A model generated the notes under the pieces. It was not told the origin of the DNA. It saw only the letters and a list, made by a program, of their open reading frames with translations, and made no database searches. A stretch of DNA of 13,070 bases from Oleispira sp963933055 (GTDB taxonomy: Bacteria; Pseudomonadota; Gammaproteobacteria; Pseudomonadales; Oceanobacteraceae), in assembly GCA_963933055.1 (NCBI GenBank), contig CAWVSY010000075.1:1-13070 (forward strand), written 5' to 3'. How positions within the stretch are numbered: position 1 is the first letter of the stretch; every line of letters begins with the position of its first letter. The translations under genes were made by a program, and so were the position numbers. Positions 1 to 7,425 of the stretch are shown piece after piece.

Positions 1-1
1 A

Positions 2-240
2 TTAAACAAAATCCATTCATTCTTTCTGTAGGTCGTGGCTTTAGCCCGACAAAAACGTTGGCCTAAAGACCAACCTACAATTAAACAAAATCCATTCATT
101 CTTTCTGTAGGTCGTGGCTTTAGCCCGACAAAAATGTTTGGCCTAAAGACCAACCTACAATTAAACAAAATCCATTCATTCTTTCTGTAGGTCGTGGCTT
201 TAGCCCGACAAAAATGCTTGACCTAAAGACCAACCTACAA
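2..240. repeat. Three tandem ~80-base units, each with a REP-like hairpin
   Basis: Units lie at 2-80 (79 bases), 81-160 and 161-240 (80 bases each). Each begins TTAAACAAAATCCATTCATT and carries an imperfect inverted repeat whose outer arms are TGTAGGT and ACCTACA (27-79, 106-159, 186-239), with inner CTTTAG/CTAAAG arms. The ~25-base spacer is identical in all copies; differences sit almost only in the hairpin loop (ACGTTGG, TGTTTGG, TGCTTGA), and unit 1 lacks one loop base. The TGTAGGTCGTGGCTTTAGCCCGAC core belongs to a widespread family of REP-like palindromes in Gammaproteobacteria. Identical spacers show that the whole unit was duplicated in tandem. The first unit is cut cleanly at the window edge, so the array may continue to the left. 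It lies immediately downstream of manC and could end or stabilise that transcript. Confidence 0.9.
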
Positions 241-243
241 AAA

Positions 244-1677
244 CTATGCTCTGCCGTATTTATCCTCAAAACGAACAATGTCGTCTTCGCCCAAATACGA
301 ACCTGACTGAACTTCAATCATCTCTAGCGGCAATACCCCAGGATTCTCAAGCGCATGCACTTGCCCAATCGGAATATACGTTGATTCATTCTCTGTCACT
401 AAAAACGTTTTATCGCCATTGGTCACTTTCGCTGTACCCGATACTACAATCCAATGTTCAGCGCGATGATGATGCATTTGCACAGACAATTTAGCACCTG
501 GCTTAACGGTAATACGCTTCACCTGATAACGTTCACCATTATCAATCGAATCATAAATCCCCCACGGGCGATACACTTCACGATGCTGATGATGCTGAGT
601 GCGACCTGATTCTTTAATCTTCGCCACAATTTTCTTAATATCTTGAACTTTATCTTTGTTCGCCACCAATAACGCATCGGGCGTATCAACGATAACAAGA
701 TTCTCAACACCTAAGGTTGTAATCAGCTTACCAGAACCTTCTTTACTAGAGCCATAGGCGTAACAATTAGACGAACCCTGCAAAATAAAATGCTCTTTAT
801 CTTGCCCAGCAACCACATTGCCATCTTCATCTTTATCCGCAATTTCCCATAACGCAGACCAACTGCCCACATCACTCCAACCCGCATCAAGTGGCGCAAC
901 AACAACTTCGCCTTTCGCCGCTAAAGGTTCCATTACCGCATAATCTACCGACTCATCTGGACAAGCTTCAAAGGCTTCTTTATCGATACGCACAAAATCT
1001 AAATCTTGCTGGGTAGCAGCCATCGATTTAATACAGGCTTCATAAATATCAGCCCGTAAGTTTTTAAGCTCTTCTAAATAACGATCAGCACGCATTAAAA
1101 ACATGCCACTGTTCCACAGATAACCATCAGCTACATATTTGGCCGCGGTTTCTGCATCAGGCTTTTCTACAAACTCACTAACAGATCCGCCAACCGCTTT
1201 AATATAACCATAACCCGTGGCCGCTTCCGTTGGCACAATACCCAAAGTACCAAACTTACCTTCCTGAACCGCAGGAAGTAGAGACTTCACACATTGCTGA
1301 AATGCTTCAACATCTTCAATTACGTGATCCGCTGCCAATACTAAAAGTACAGCATCTTTATCAGTTTCAATCGCCTTAATGGCCGCTAACGCAATAGCTG
1401 GCGCGGTATTACGACCAACAGGTTCTAATAAAATAGAAGGCTGTAAGTTTTGCTGGCGCATCTGCTCGGCCACCAAAAAACGATGCTCTTCATTACAAAT
1501 AACCATAGGCGCAACAGACTGACTATCCACACCCGAAAGCCCAGCAAGACGCGCAGCGGTTTCTTGCAGCATGGTTAACTTAGACGTAAGCGCAATAAAC
1601 TGCTTTGGAAAAGCTGTGCGAGATAGTGGCCATAAACGAGTACCGCTACCGCCAGCCATAATTACAGGAGTGATCAT
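244..1677 (-). CDS. manC: Mannose-1-phosphate guanylyltransferase / mannose-6-phosphate isomerase (type II PMI-GMP)
   Basis: A cytoplasmic bifunctional enzyme that isomerises fructose-6-phosphate to mannose-6-phosphate and makes GDP-mannose from mannose-1-phosphate and GTP, supplying mannosyl donors for the polysaccharide. The N-terminal nucleotidyltransferase domain starts at residue 5 with VIMAGGSGTRLWPLSR, followed by LAADHVI (about 114-120) and FVEKPD (about 169-174). The C-terminal type II isomerase cupin begins at YRPWG (about 369) and contains HHHRAEHW (about 402-409). Length, 477 aa, is that of the CpsB/AlgA family. I chose the ATG at 1677 because an AAGGA ribosome site sits five bases upstream and MITPVIMAGG is the family's usual beginning; an upstream TTG at 1692 would add only five residues. 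It is the last gene of the leftward cluster, 173 bases beyond the GT4 gene, and is visibly less AT-rich than the genes before it. Family assignment is near certain; the paralogue name (manC, cpsB, algA) is a convention. Confidence 0.96.
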   Translation of the reverse strand: MITPVIMAGGSGTRLWPLSRTAFPKQFIALTSKLTMLQETAARLAGLSGVDSQSVAPMVICNEEHRFLVAEQMRQQNLQPSILLEPVGRNTAPAIALAAIKAIETDKDAVLLVLAADHVIEDVEAFQQCVKSLLPAVQEGKFGTLGIVPTEAATGYGYIKAVGGSVSEFVEKPDAETAAKYVADGYLWNSGMFLMRADRYLEELKNLRADIYEACIKSMAATQQDLDFVRIDKEAFEACPDESVDYAVMEPLAAKGEVVVAPLDAGWSDVGSWSALWEIADKDEDGNVVAGQDKEHFILQGSSNCYAYGSSKEGSGKLITTLGVENLVIVDTPDALLVANKDKVQDIKKIVAKIKESGRTQHHQHREVYRPWGIYDSIDNGERYQVKRITVKPGAKLSVQMHHHRAEHWIVVSGTAKVTNGDKTFLVTENESTYIPIGQVHALENPGVLPLEMIEVQSGSYLGEDDIVRFEDKYGRA

Positions 1678-1850
1678 GAAAATCCTTGTCAAATTAAAGT
1701 AAATATTTGCCGATCTTTACGACCGATCCAGAAAAATAAAAACAGCCAAGTAACGCCACATGAAAGACTATGTAGTCTATTTTATTTCTGAGTGCTAGAT
1801 TTACTCGGCCGCGATTAATGTAATAATTTAAACTAGTGAGCTTGCAGCAT
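1678..1850. other. Gap between GT4 gene and manC; possible leader
   Basis: This 173-base gap breaks the otherwise tightly packed leftward gene set. It contains a 14-base palindrome AGACTATGTAGTCT (1765-1778) and a direct repeat CCGATC separated by a few bases near 1711-1728. On the minus strand one frame stays open for about 30 codons up to a TGA just before manC, reading WLFLFFWIGRKDRQIF in its middle, but it has no clear start or ribosome site and I do not call it a gene. I see no convincing -35/-10 pair, so whether manC has its own promoter is undecided. Confidence 0.4.
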
Positions 1851-2963
1851 TTAAGCAAGATTTACATTCATCTTCTCAAGCACAAAGTTTTTTATTTCAT
1901 TCTTGAAGCGTTCTGTAGAGAACTTTTCCGCATGTTCTCGTATAGATAATGCATTAAATTCCATACTTTCAAACTCAATAATTGCGTTAGTTAATGACTC
2001 AACCGTTTGCTCATAGAAAAACACACCAGTTGCCCCTTCAACTACAGTTTCAAGTGCCCCTCCTTTACCAAATGCAATAACTGGTGTGCCACAAGCCTGC
2101 GCTTCAACTGGAACAATTCCAAAGTCCTCTTCTGCAGCAAATACAAATGCTTTAGCAGCAGACATTTTTTCTCTCAAAACCTCGAAAGACTGGTAACCCA
2201 TCAAATCAATATTGCTAGCTGATTTATCCTTAATCTTGGCCATATCAGGACCATCACCAATAACAACAAGTCTTTTGTTAGGCATATTCGAAAATGCCTC
2301 AACTATTAAATCTATCTTCTTGTATGGAACCATACGAGAGCAAGTAAAGTAATATTCTTCTTTCTCTGTCACACATTCAAAATCGTCAACTTCTACATTC
2401 GGATAAATAACAGCAGAGTCACGCCGATAAACCTTATTGATACGCTTAGCTACATAATTTGAGTTGGCAATAAAATAATCAACCCCGAAAGAGGACCTGA
2501 CATCCCAATTGCGCATAAAGAAAAGAAGCTGCCTAGCAAGATGACCCTTAAAGCCACGCTGAAGATTTGATTCTCTCAAGTATTGCTCTTGTAGATCCCA
2601 CGCATAACGCATGGGAGAGTGGCAGTAGCAAATATGGACCTGATCAGGCCCTGTAATAACTCCCTTGCCAACAGATGAACTGCTTGAAATAACTAATTCG
2701 TAAGCACTAAAATCCAAGGACTCCATCGCCACGGGCATTAATGGAAAATATTTCTTATAAGATTTAGATTTAGGCAGCCTTTGAATGAAAGTGGTATTTA
2801 TGCTTTTACCTTTAACAATCGTACTTCTCTGTTCATCAGATAAATAATCGACCGTAGAAAATACATCAGCATCAGGAAATATATCCATAATTTTAGCAAT
2901 AACTTTCTCTGCACCACCAGACTCAACAAACCAATCATGAACCAATGCTACTCTCATTTTCAT
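1851..2963 (-). CDS. Glycosyltransferase family 4 (GT-B), probable mannosyltransferase
   Basis: A predicted cytoplasmic or membrane-associated retaining glycosyltransferase that adds a sugar to the lipid-linked repeat unit. The 370 aa show the GT4 layout: an N-terminal Rossmann half beginning MRVALVHDWFVESGGAEK (GGAEK at 16-20), the CHSPMRYAWDL block at 114-124, a linker with NSNYVAKRI and YPNVEVDDF, and a C-terminal nucleotide-sugar half with VIGDGPD (about 234-240) and the E-x7-E region AEEDFGIVPVEAQACGTPV (277-295). The CHSPMRYAWD block is common in WbaZ-like mannosyltransferases, and manC next door would supply GDP-mannose, so mannose is the likely sugar; this is inference. The start overlaps the stop of the pyruvyl transferase gene by four bases (ATGA), which suggests translational coupling. 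A second in-frame ATG two codons on (2957) is equally possible. Confidence 0.92.
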   Translation of the reverse strand: MKMRVALVHDWFVESGGAEKVIAKIMDIFPDADVFSTVDYLSDEQRSTIVKGKSINTTFIQRLPKSKSYKKYFPLMPVAMESLDFSAYELVISSSSSVGKGVITGPDQVHICYCHSPMRYAWDLQEQYLRESNLQRGFKGHLARQLLFFMRNWDVRSSFGVDYFIANSNYVAKRINKVYRRDSAVIYPNVEVDDFECVTEKEEYYFTCSRMVPYKKIDLIVEAFSNMPNKRLVVIGDGPDMAKIKDKSASNIDLMGYQSFEVLREKMSAAKAFVFAAEEDFGIVPVEAQACGTPVIAFGKGGALETVVEGATGVFFYEQTVESLTNAIIEFESMEFNALSIREHAEKFSTERFKNEIKNFVLEKMNVNLA

Positions 2964-4114
2964 TTACCATCTTCATTAATAAGTTTATATAATTCCTGAT
3001 ACTCTATATTAAGTAGGTTGATTTTACTTTCTTTCTGAGCTTTCAAATCACGAACAAACTCTTTTTGGGCATCAAGAATCACACTAAAATCATAATCAGA
3101 AAGCCCCTCACTACTAAATATCGAGGTAAATTTTGAATCTATGGATAGCTCTTCAAAAAAAGCATCAACCTTTGAGTCCCAAAGCATCCCTGTAAATGGC
3201 ACCTCACATACAGACGCAAGAATCGCGGAATGCAATCTTGTCGCAACTATAATATTCGAGCTTGAAATAATGGACATCAGCGCCGCTACAGAATCTACTT
3301 CGACAAGATCCACATCAAGTAAACCAAAATTCTTCATCAAATAAGCGTTATCTTCCTTGGCCCCATTTGTGTACAAAACAGGTGATAAGTTATAACCCTT
3401 GACTCGGTTAATTAAATCACATACCCAAGTATTATAAACATCACTAGAAACAAATAGATCTTTATCAGAATGTTCCATGATAGCAATTGGATCCACAATA
3501 TTAATTGCCACTTTATCTACATCAATAACCTGCGCGTTCTTTTTTAAAAACATTGCTGGATCTAATGTAACTCTCGCTTCTCTCGAAGATAATTTTTTAA
3601 TTCTGTTTTTACTTGAAACATCACGAACAGATATATAAATGCAACTTTTACTTTCCAACATATGCTTAAATAGAAACGATGATGATCGACTATGCTTTTC
3701 TGCAACCCCAACAGAAACAAATGCATATTTCTTTTTATGAATAACGCAAAGAATATGGAGGAAAAAAATTTTCAACGGAAAATTCAAATGCACATCAGAT
3801 ATAAGATTGCCGCCACCAATACAAATCATATCACTGGCCTTAACCTGAAGAGACCAGCGTTTCCTGCTTTGAAATAGCACTAGAAATATATTTATGAAAG
3901 TCGCAAACCTTATTAAAAACTTATTCCTTGAGTTTAAAATCTTAGTCTTTAGTCCCTGTTTTTTGGATTTCTGCTGAAACCCGGTCCTCCCCCCAATATC
4001 TAACGTATCGACACAAAAACCATTCGAGAGTAAGTTTTCTTTTAGCCCCATATGTATGAGATTGTCACCATAGTTATCACTATAAGGAACTCCAGCAATT
4101 AGTACTGTTTTCAT
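2960..4114 (-). CDS. Polysaccharide pyruvyl transferase family protein
   Basis: Predicted to transfer pyruvate from phosphoenolpyruvate as a ketal onto a sugar of the repeat unit, giving the surface polymer a negative charge. The 384 aa match the CsaB/WcaK-type fold: N-terminal GVPYSDNYGDNLI (8-20), the glycine-rich IGGGNLISD (99-107), SVRD (162-165), LDPAMFL (about 184-190) and the C-terminal RLHSAI (293-298) followed by WDSKVDAFF (312-320). The RLHSAI block and the later Lys/Phe stretch are typical of the family's donor-binding side. Its ATG shares one base with the TAA of the upstream membrane protein gene (TAATG at 4112-4116), and its TGA overlaps the next ATG, so it sits firmly within one operon. 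Some members of this family are found without proven activity, so the pyruvylated sugar is unknown. Base composition is AT-rich, like its membrane-protein neighbours. Confidence 0.92.
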   Translation of the reverse strand: MKTVLIAGVPYSDNYGDNLIHMGLKENLLSNGFCVDTLDIGGRTGFQQKSKKQGLKTKILNSRNKFLIRFATFINIFLVLFQSRKRWSLQVKASDMICIGGGNLISDVHLNFPLKIFFLHILCVIHKKKYAFVSVGVAEKHSRSSSFLFKHMLESKSCIYISVRDVSSKNRIKKLSSREARVTLDPAMFLKKNAQVIDVDKVAINIVDPIAIMEHSDKDLFVSSDVYNTWVCDLINRVKGYNLSPVLYTNGAKEDNAYLMKNFGLLDVDLVEVDSVAALMSIISSSNIIVATRLHSAILASVCEVPFTGMLWDSKVDAFFEELSIDSKFTSIFSSEGLSDYDFSVILDAQKEFVRDLKAQKESKINLLNIEYQELYKLINEDGK

Positions 4115-5148
4115 TATCTTTTAGAACCTAAATTATTAACTGCATTAATCCCAAGCAAGGGAACCAAGTATAATGAAACAGAAAGGATATGCCTCAGATA
4201 ACTCCCCTGATCAGGTTCAAATAAAAGCAAAACTGCAACATGCGAGCAGTACAAATATATATACACATTTGCAATTCTTAATTTGAAAAACCGATAAATT
4301 GCCAAAAAAGTAGTTATATTAAATGCAAATAATAATAATTGATTAAGAGTAATACCAATTATAAATGGGAAGAATAAATTAAGAGCACTCCAAAGATAGT
4401 TAGCTATAAAGCCCCACCCTCTACCAACATCACTTATATTATTAAAGGCTGTCCTATTTAGGCTTCCTTCTAATAGTGCGTATGCGTTCGACACATCTCT
4501 CTGTCCTTGCGAAGACACATAGAATGAGTCAGGCATAGCGAAAATAAAAACCAATACAAGACATAGCTTATAAAATGAACCAGTGCTAATACTATTGGTT
4601 ATGGTTCCAAACGAATTAACACTACCCTTTTTATAAAGGGCTGAGTAATTAGGAAGATTAAATATTATGAAAACCAGTAGTATCAATAAATAATAGGTTC
4701 TAAATAAAAGACCATACGCTAAATAAGATAAAATAATTGCAATAAGAACATTCATTCTAAACTTCATTCCGAGGAGCACTAGTAAAAATGAAAGTAGCAT
4801 GACAATAGTTTCTTTTGCAGGCCAAAGTAAATTCAACAGAATCAACGGCACAAGAAAAGCGCTTGTTACTAGGGCTTTATTAACACTATCCACATGTATC
4901 GAAATAATATATATCCAGCCAATAGACACAAAAATGGTTATTAAATTGGCACTCCACTTACCTGCAAAATATAAAGCATTTCTTGTAGCCTCAAACGAAC
5001 CGCTGATATCATAATAAGCAATATCTCCAGAGATCTTTAGCGCGTCAAATGCCCACTTCTCAGGGTAATACTCAATTGGCATAGAAAACATTACTATGAA
5101 AATTGAAGTCCATACAATGAAAAATAATATACTAATCCGATGTATCAT
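4114..5148 (-). CDS. wzy: Multi-pass membrane protein, probable Wzy-like polysaccharide polymerase
   Basis: The 344 aa are dominated by about nine or ten hydrophobic segments spread from the N-terminus (ISILFFIVWTSIFIVMFSM) to the C-terminus, separated by short loops. One larger loop at roughly 205-245 (SSQGQRDVSNAYALLEGS and NRTAFNNISDVGRGWG) lies before a membrane stretch reading NLFFPFIIGITLNQLL. This arrangement, the WPAKETIVML segment near 110 and the position between a flippase and transferase genes fit an inner-membrane Wzy or EpsG-like polymerase that joins repeat units on the periplasmic side. Sequence conservation in this group is poor, so the call rests mostly on topology and context. 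The start at 5148 has an AAGG ribosome site seven bases upstream and overlaps the flippase gene by 17 bases. It could instead be another unclassified polysaccharide membrane protein. Confidence 0.65.
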   Translation of the reverse strand: MIHRISILFFIVWTSIFIVMFSMPIEYYPEKWAFDALKISGDIAYYDISGSFEATRNALYFAGKWSANLITIFVSIGWIYIISIHVDSVNKALVTSAFLVPLILLNLLWPAKETIVMLLSFLLVLLGMKFRMNVLIAIILSYLAYGLLFRTYYLLILLVFIIFNLPNYSALYKKGSVNSFGTITNSISTGSFYKLCLVLVFIFAMPDSFYVSSQGQRDVSNAYALLEGSLNRTAFNNISDVGRGWGFIANYLWSALNLFFPFIIGITLNQLLLFAFNITTFLAIYRFFKLRIANVYIYLYCSHVAVLLLFEPDQGSYLRHILSVSLYLVPLLGINAVNNLGSKR

Positions 5149-6358
5149 TAATTGGCCTTAGTTTAAATATTACGTAATAAGAGAAGAAAAGTGTTCCGCA
5201 CCATGTCAAAAGGTACGCAGGCCCTACAGCAGAGTATCCATAATAAAAGATTAAAATAAAACCAATAATGCTTGTGAGCATAACGACCAAGAAGTTGGAG
5301 AATATGGCTGTTTTCTCACTAATACTGGTAAATATATGGCATATTGGTCCGAAAAAATATCTAACTACTGCTGCCATATAAAAGAATATAAACATAACCA
5401 CAGCCCCTCCTTGATTAGTTTCAAAAAAATCTAGAAAGTACGTTAATAGAACCACAACAAGAGGAATTATTAACATCACTGTTGATTTTGTATTCTCAAC
5501 AATACTACGACCTAAGGATTGCCTAACATCATTTCCTTTAAGTATTCTGGGAACTTCAATCGAATTTCTAATGCTTACTACAAACACAAACATCTGAAAG
5601 ACTCTAGTCCCCCAGGATACTGTGCCCGTTTCAGCTTCAGTAAGTAGAAAGCCTGAAACTAACAAGGGCCCCCAAAAACAAGCATATTCTGCCAATGTGT
5701 AGCTGAGAAATGAAATACTATTGAATACAGTAGATATTTGCTTTCTGAAATGGATTGCCCGAAAGTTAAATATGCTCTTGGTTTTATAAATAAATAGCAT
5801 TAAATATAAAGAGTAAAAAAAGATTGATGAGTGAGTATAACTAATTCCGAACAATACTTTTGATAGCAGCCAGAAGAAAGTGATAATCAGAAGGAATGTT
5901 CCAGCCTCAAATGAGTAAGCAAGAGTGAATTTTTCAATTGATCTGAAAGCAAACGATAAAGGCTGAATTATTGAAAACGTCAAGGTATGCATAATCAATA
6001 TGCAAACTAACTTTTCAGGTATTTCAATCAAGCTAATGACTAATAACAAAAGCAAAGAAGATATAACAACTGAGTTCACAACCACAACTTGCAGTGTATT
6101 AAATGCCTTACTTTTATCGTACATATATTCACGCAAAAAGAACTTAAAGCATGTATATTCAGCCCCCATTCTGGAAATAACTAGAACCAAGCCAGATATA
6201 GCCATTACAAATGAGAATTCACCAAACTCAGAGATACCATACGCACTACTAATATAGAAAGATGATGCAAGTATTCCTAAAGCACTCATGCACTTTAAGA
6301 GTGTTATTTTCCCAAACTTGTAAAAAACGCTCATTAGAGCACCCAATAATTTATTCAT
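5132..6358 (-). CDS. wzx: Wzx-type polysaccharide flippase (MATE-like/MOP superfamily)
   Basis: An inner-membrane protein predicted to flip undecaprenyl-linked repeat units to the periplasm. From the chosen start it has 408 aa and about 12 hydrophobic segments in the usual 12-14 helix pattern. The first block includes SSAYGISEFGEFSFVMAISG, where YG-x-x-(E/F)-(F/Y)-G-x-(F/Y) is the common Wzx signature after helix 1. Length is normal for the family (about 400-480). I prefer the ATG at 6358, preceded by AGG at seven bases, over an upstream GTG at 6376 that would add six residues and lacks a clear ribosome site. It is the first gene of the leftward operon visible here, and its promoter must lie in 6359-6886. 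Its AT-rich composition is typical of horizontally exchanged O-antigen-type genes. Confidence 0.88.
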   Translation of the reverse strand: MNKLLGALMSVFYKFGKITLLKCMSALGILASSFYISSAYGISEFGEFSFVMAISGLVLVISRMGAEYTCFKFFLREYMYDKSKAFNTLQVVVVNSVVISSLLLLLVISLIEIPEKLVCILIMHTLTFSIIQPLSFAFRSIEKFTLAYSFEAGTFLLIITFFWLLSKVLFGISYTHSSIFFYSLYLMLFIYKTKSIFNFRAIHFRKQISTVFNSISFLSYTLAEYACFWGPLLVSGFLLTEAETGTVSWGTRVFQMFVFVVSIRNSIEVPRILKGNDVRQSLGRSIVENTKSTVMLIIPLVVVLLTYFLDFFETNQGGAVVMFIFFYMAAVVRYFFGPICHIFTSISEKTAIFSNFLVVMLTSIIGFILIFYYGYSAVGPAYLLTWCGTLFFSYYVIFKLRPINDTSD

Positions 6359-6639
6359 ACATTGACCTAAATACACTCTAGCAACAGAGGAAAATGCACT
6401 AAGACATTTAAAGACATACCTAATAAACCCTTAAATTGGAGAATTCATTGATATTGAAAATACCTGCATTTGTATTCAGGCTAGGTTCTTATTGGGATAA
6501 TTCTCAAATCGTGAGTATTTAAAATGCACACTAATTAAAGAAAGCTTCATGATTTTAATTTAAAGCATTAATATAAATTTAAACATGAAATACATCCTAG
6601 AGGTCCTTGTGCTATGCACGTATAAACAATAACTCAACA

Positions 6640-6669
6640 CTATATGAATCATCTTTTTATATCATATAG
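6640..6669. promoter_or_regulatory. Inverted repeat CTATATGA-N14-TCATATAG, possible operator
   Basis: The two 8-base arms (6640-6647 and 6662-6669) are perfectly complementary and separated by 14 bases. The arm-centre spacing of 22 bases is about two helical turns, which would suit a dimeric regulator binding on one face. It lies between the divergent units, about 140 bases upstream of the rightward -35. The regulator is unknown, and in AT-rich DNA a chance match is possible. Confidence 0.35.
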
Positions 6670-6811
6670 ATTGCGCGCACTTTAACCGAACATCCCACTA
6701 AAAATCAACTGCGATCGCTTACAAACTGGAAAAAATGCGTCAATTGTCAGTAGTTTGCTTTATTTTTGGTAACAATAAGCTACATAGACACATATTAATG
6801 AAACTTTCCTA

Positions 6812-6840
6812 TTGTCCTCTTTCAAATTGCTGTATAGAAT
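6812..6840 (+). promoter_or_regulatory. Sigma70-type promoter of the first small secreted protein gene
   Basis: TTGTCC (6812-6817), a 17-base spacer and TAGAAT (6835-6840). The same arrangement, with the shared sequence TGCTGTATA running into the -10, is found in front of the paralogous gene (9451-9479), which strongly supports both. A GGA ribosome site lies eight bases before the ATG in both cases. Confidence 0.75.
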
Positions 6841-6886
6841 GGCGCAAATTAACGAACTTAAACCAACACAATAACGGAATATAATT

Positions 6887-7321
6887 ATGCGTAAATTATT
6901 CACAGGGATTCTACTTGCAGCTGCCCTTCCTGCTTTTGCATCGATCACTTCAGACGTAAATGAAGGCATCAAAACTGCTGACGCTATCGTTTCTGAAGCT
7001 ATCGCAGCTTGTGACGGCGGCGCGGCTTGTCAAGAACTTGCTATCGAAGAAGCTTTGGCAGCGGGTCTTGATGTTGATACTGTTCTTTCTGCAGCTATCG
7101 CTGGCGGCACTGATGCTACTGTAGCAAGCAATGCAGCCGTTAACGCTGGCCAGAGCCCTGCAGATGTTAACAATGCAGTAACAACTGCTTTAGCTAACCT
7201 TACTACTGCAAATGCTACTGCTGGCGGTACTCAAGGTGGCTTTAACGCTGCTCCTGCACCAAGCAACACACCTTCTGCACCTGCATTAACAACGACTACT
7301 GGTATTAGCCAAGCTAACTAG
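6887..7321 (+). CDS. Small secreted Ala/Gly-rich protein A (paralogue of the gene at 9517)
   Basis: Not a family I recognise. The 144 aa begin with a Sec signal peptide, MRKLFTGILLAAALPAFA, with likely cleavage after AFA (residue 18), giving a periplasmic or secreted protein. The mature part has a Cys pair C42/C48 (C-x5-C), then an Ala/Gly-rich core with an approximately 14-residue helical repeat (ALAAGLDVDTVLSA, AIAGGTDATVASNA, AVNAGQSPADVNNA), a Ser/Thr/Pro/Asn tail and the C-terminus GISQAN. The paralogue keeps the signal peptide, both cysteines in the same positions, the LTTTT stretch and the end GIS-AN, so these parts are probably functional. It has its own promoter and a strong terminator (7342-7367), suggesting a monocistronic, well-expressed transcript. 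Possible roles include an extracellular structural or polysaccharide-associated protein or a glycosylation substrate of the next gene; none is shown by sequence alone. Confidence 0.88.
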   Translation: MRKLFTGILLAAALPAFASITSDVNEGIKTADAIVSEAIAACDGGAACQELAIEEALAAGLDVDTVLSAAIAGGTDATVASNAAVNAGQSPADVNNAVTTALANLTTANATAGGTQGGFNAAPAPSNTPSAPALTTTTGISQAN

Positions 7322-7341
7322 TCGTATGTTTTGTTAAAAAA

Positions 7342-7367
7342 AGCCCGATTCGTTCGGGCTTTTTTTT
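7342..7367 (+). terminator. Rho-independent terminator after small protein A
   Basis: Stem AGCCCGA (7342-7348) and TCGGGCT (7354-7360) with a five-base loop, followed by seven T residues (7361-7367) and preceded by an A run. The stem-loop sequence is identical to that after the paralogous gene (10061-10085). It lies 58 bases before the next gene's ATG. Confidence 0.93.
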
Positions 7368-7425
7368 GCCTGTTATTTTATTATTGCCTGCCTTGTTATT
7401 CATAGTTCGAGTTAATCGTTTGCTT

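Larger units (their letters stand above)
6359..6886. promoter_or_regulatory. AT-rich divergent control region between polysaccharide operon and small secreted protein gene
   Basis: No gene is supported in these 528 bases. Contents seen: a strongly AT-rich tract around 6535-6595; an 8-base perfect inverted repeat CTATATGA / TCATATAG at 6640-6669; a GCGATCGC palindrome at 6711-6718; and a rightward promoter at 6812-6840. The leftward operon must be started from here, but I cannot pick one clear minus-strand -35/-10 pair. No JUMPstart/ops element (GGCGGTAG) is seen upstream of wzx. Confidence 0.6.

Noticed and set aside
2..240. Tandem repeats as a CRISPR array
   Set aside because: Units are about 80 bases with identical spacers and no unique inserts; no cas gene is present.
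120..317. 65-codon minus-strand frame over the repeats
   Set aside because: It reads through the REP-like units and into the manC end; its VGLKPRPT-type translation is typical of spurious frames in such repeats.
1700..1795. Small minus-strand peptide frame upstream of manC (WLFLFFWIGRKDRQ)
   Set aside because: No start codon with a ribosome site; kept only as a remark on the gap.
6464..6479. LexA-like box CTG-N10-CAG
   Set aside because: Only the outer CTG/CAG fits; the inner bases depart from the known consensus, and there is no SOS gene beside it.
6711..6718. GCGATCGC palindrome (also at 8710-8717) as a HIP1-type element
   Set aside because: Two copies in 13 kb are not enough to show enrichment, and one is within coding sequence.
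7366..7425. TTG start that would lengthen the WaaL-like protein by 20 residues
   Set aside because: It begins inside the T run of the preceding terminator and has no ribosome site.
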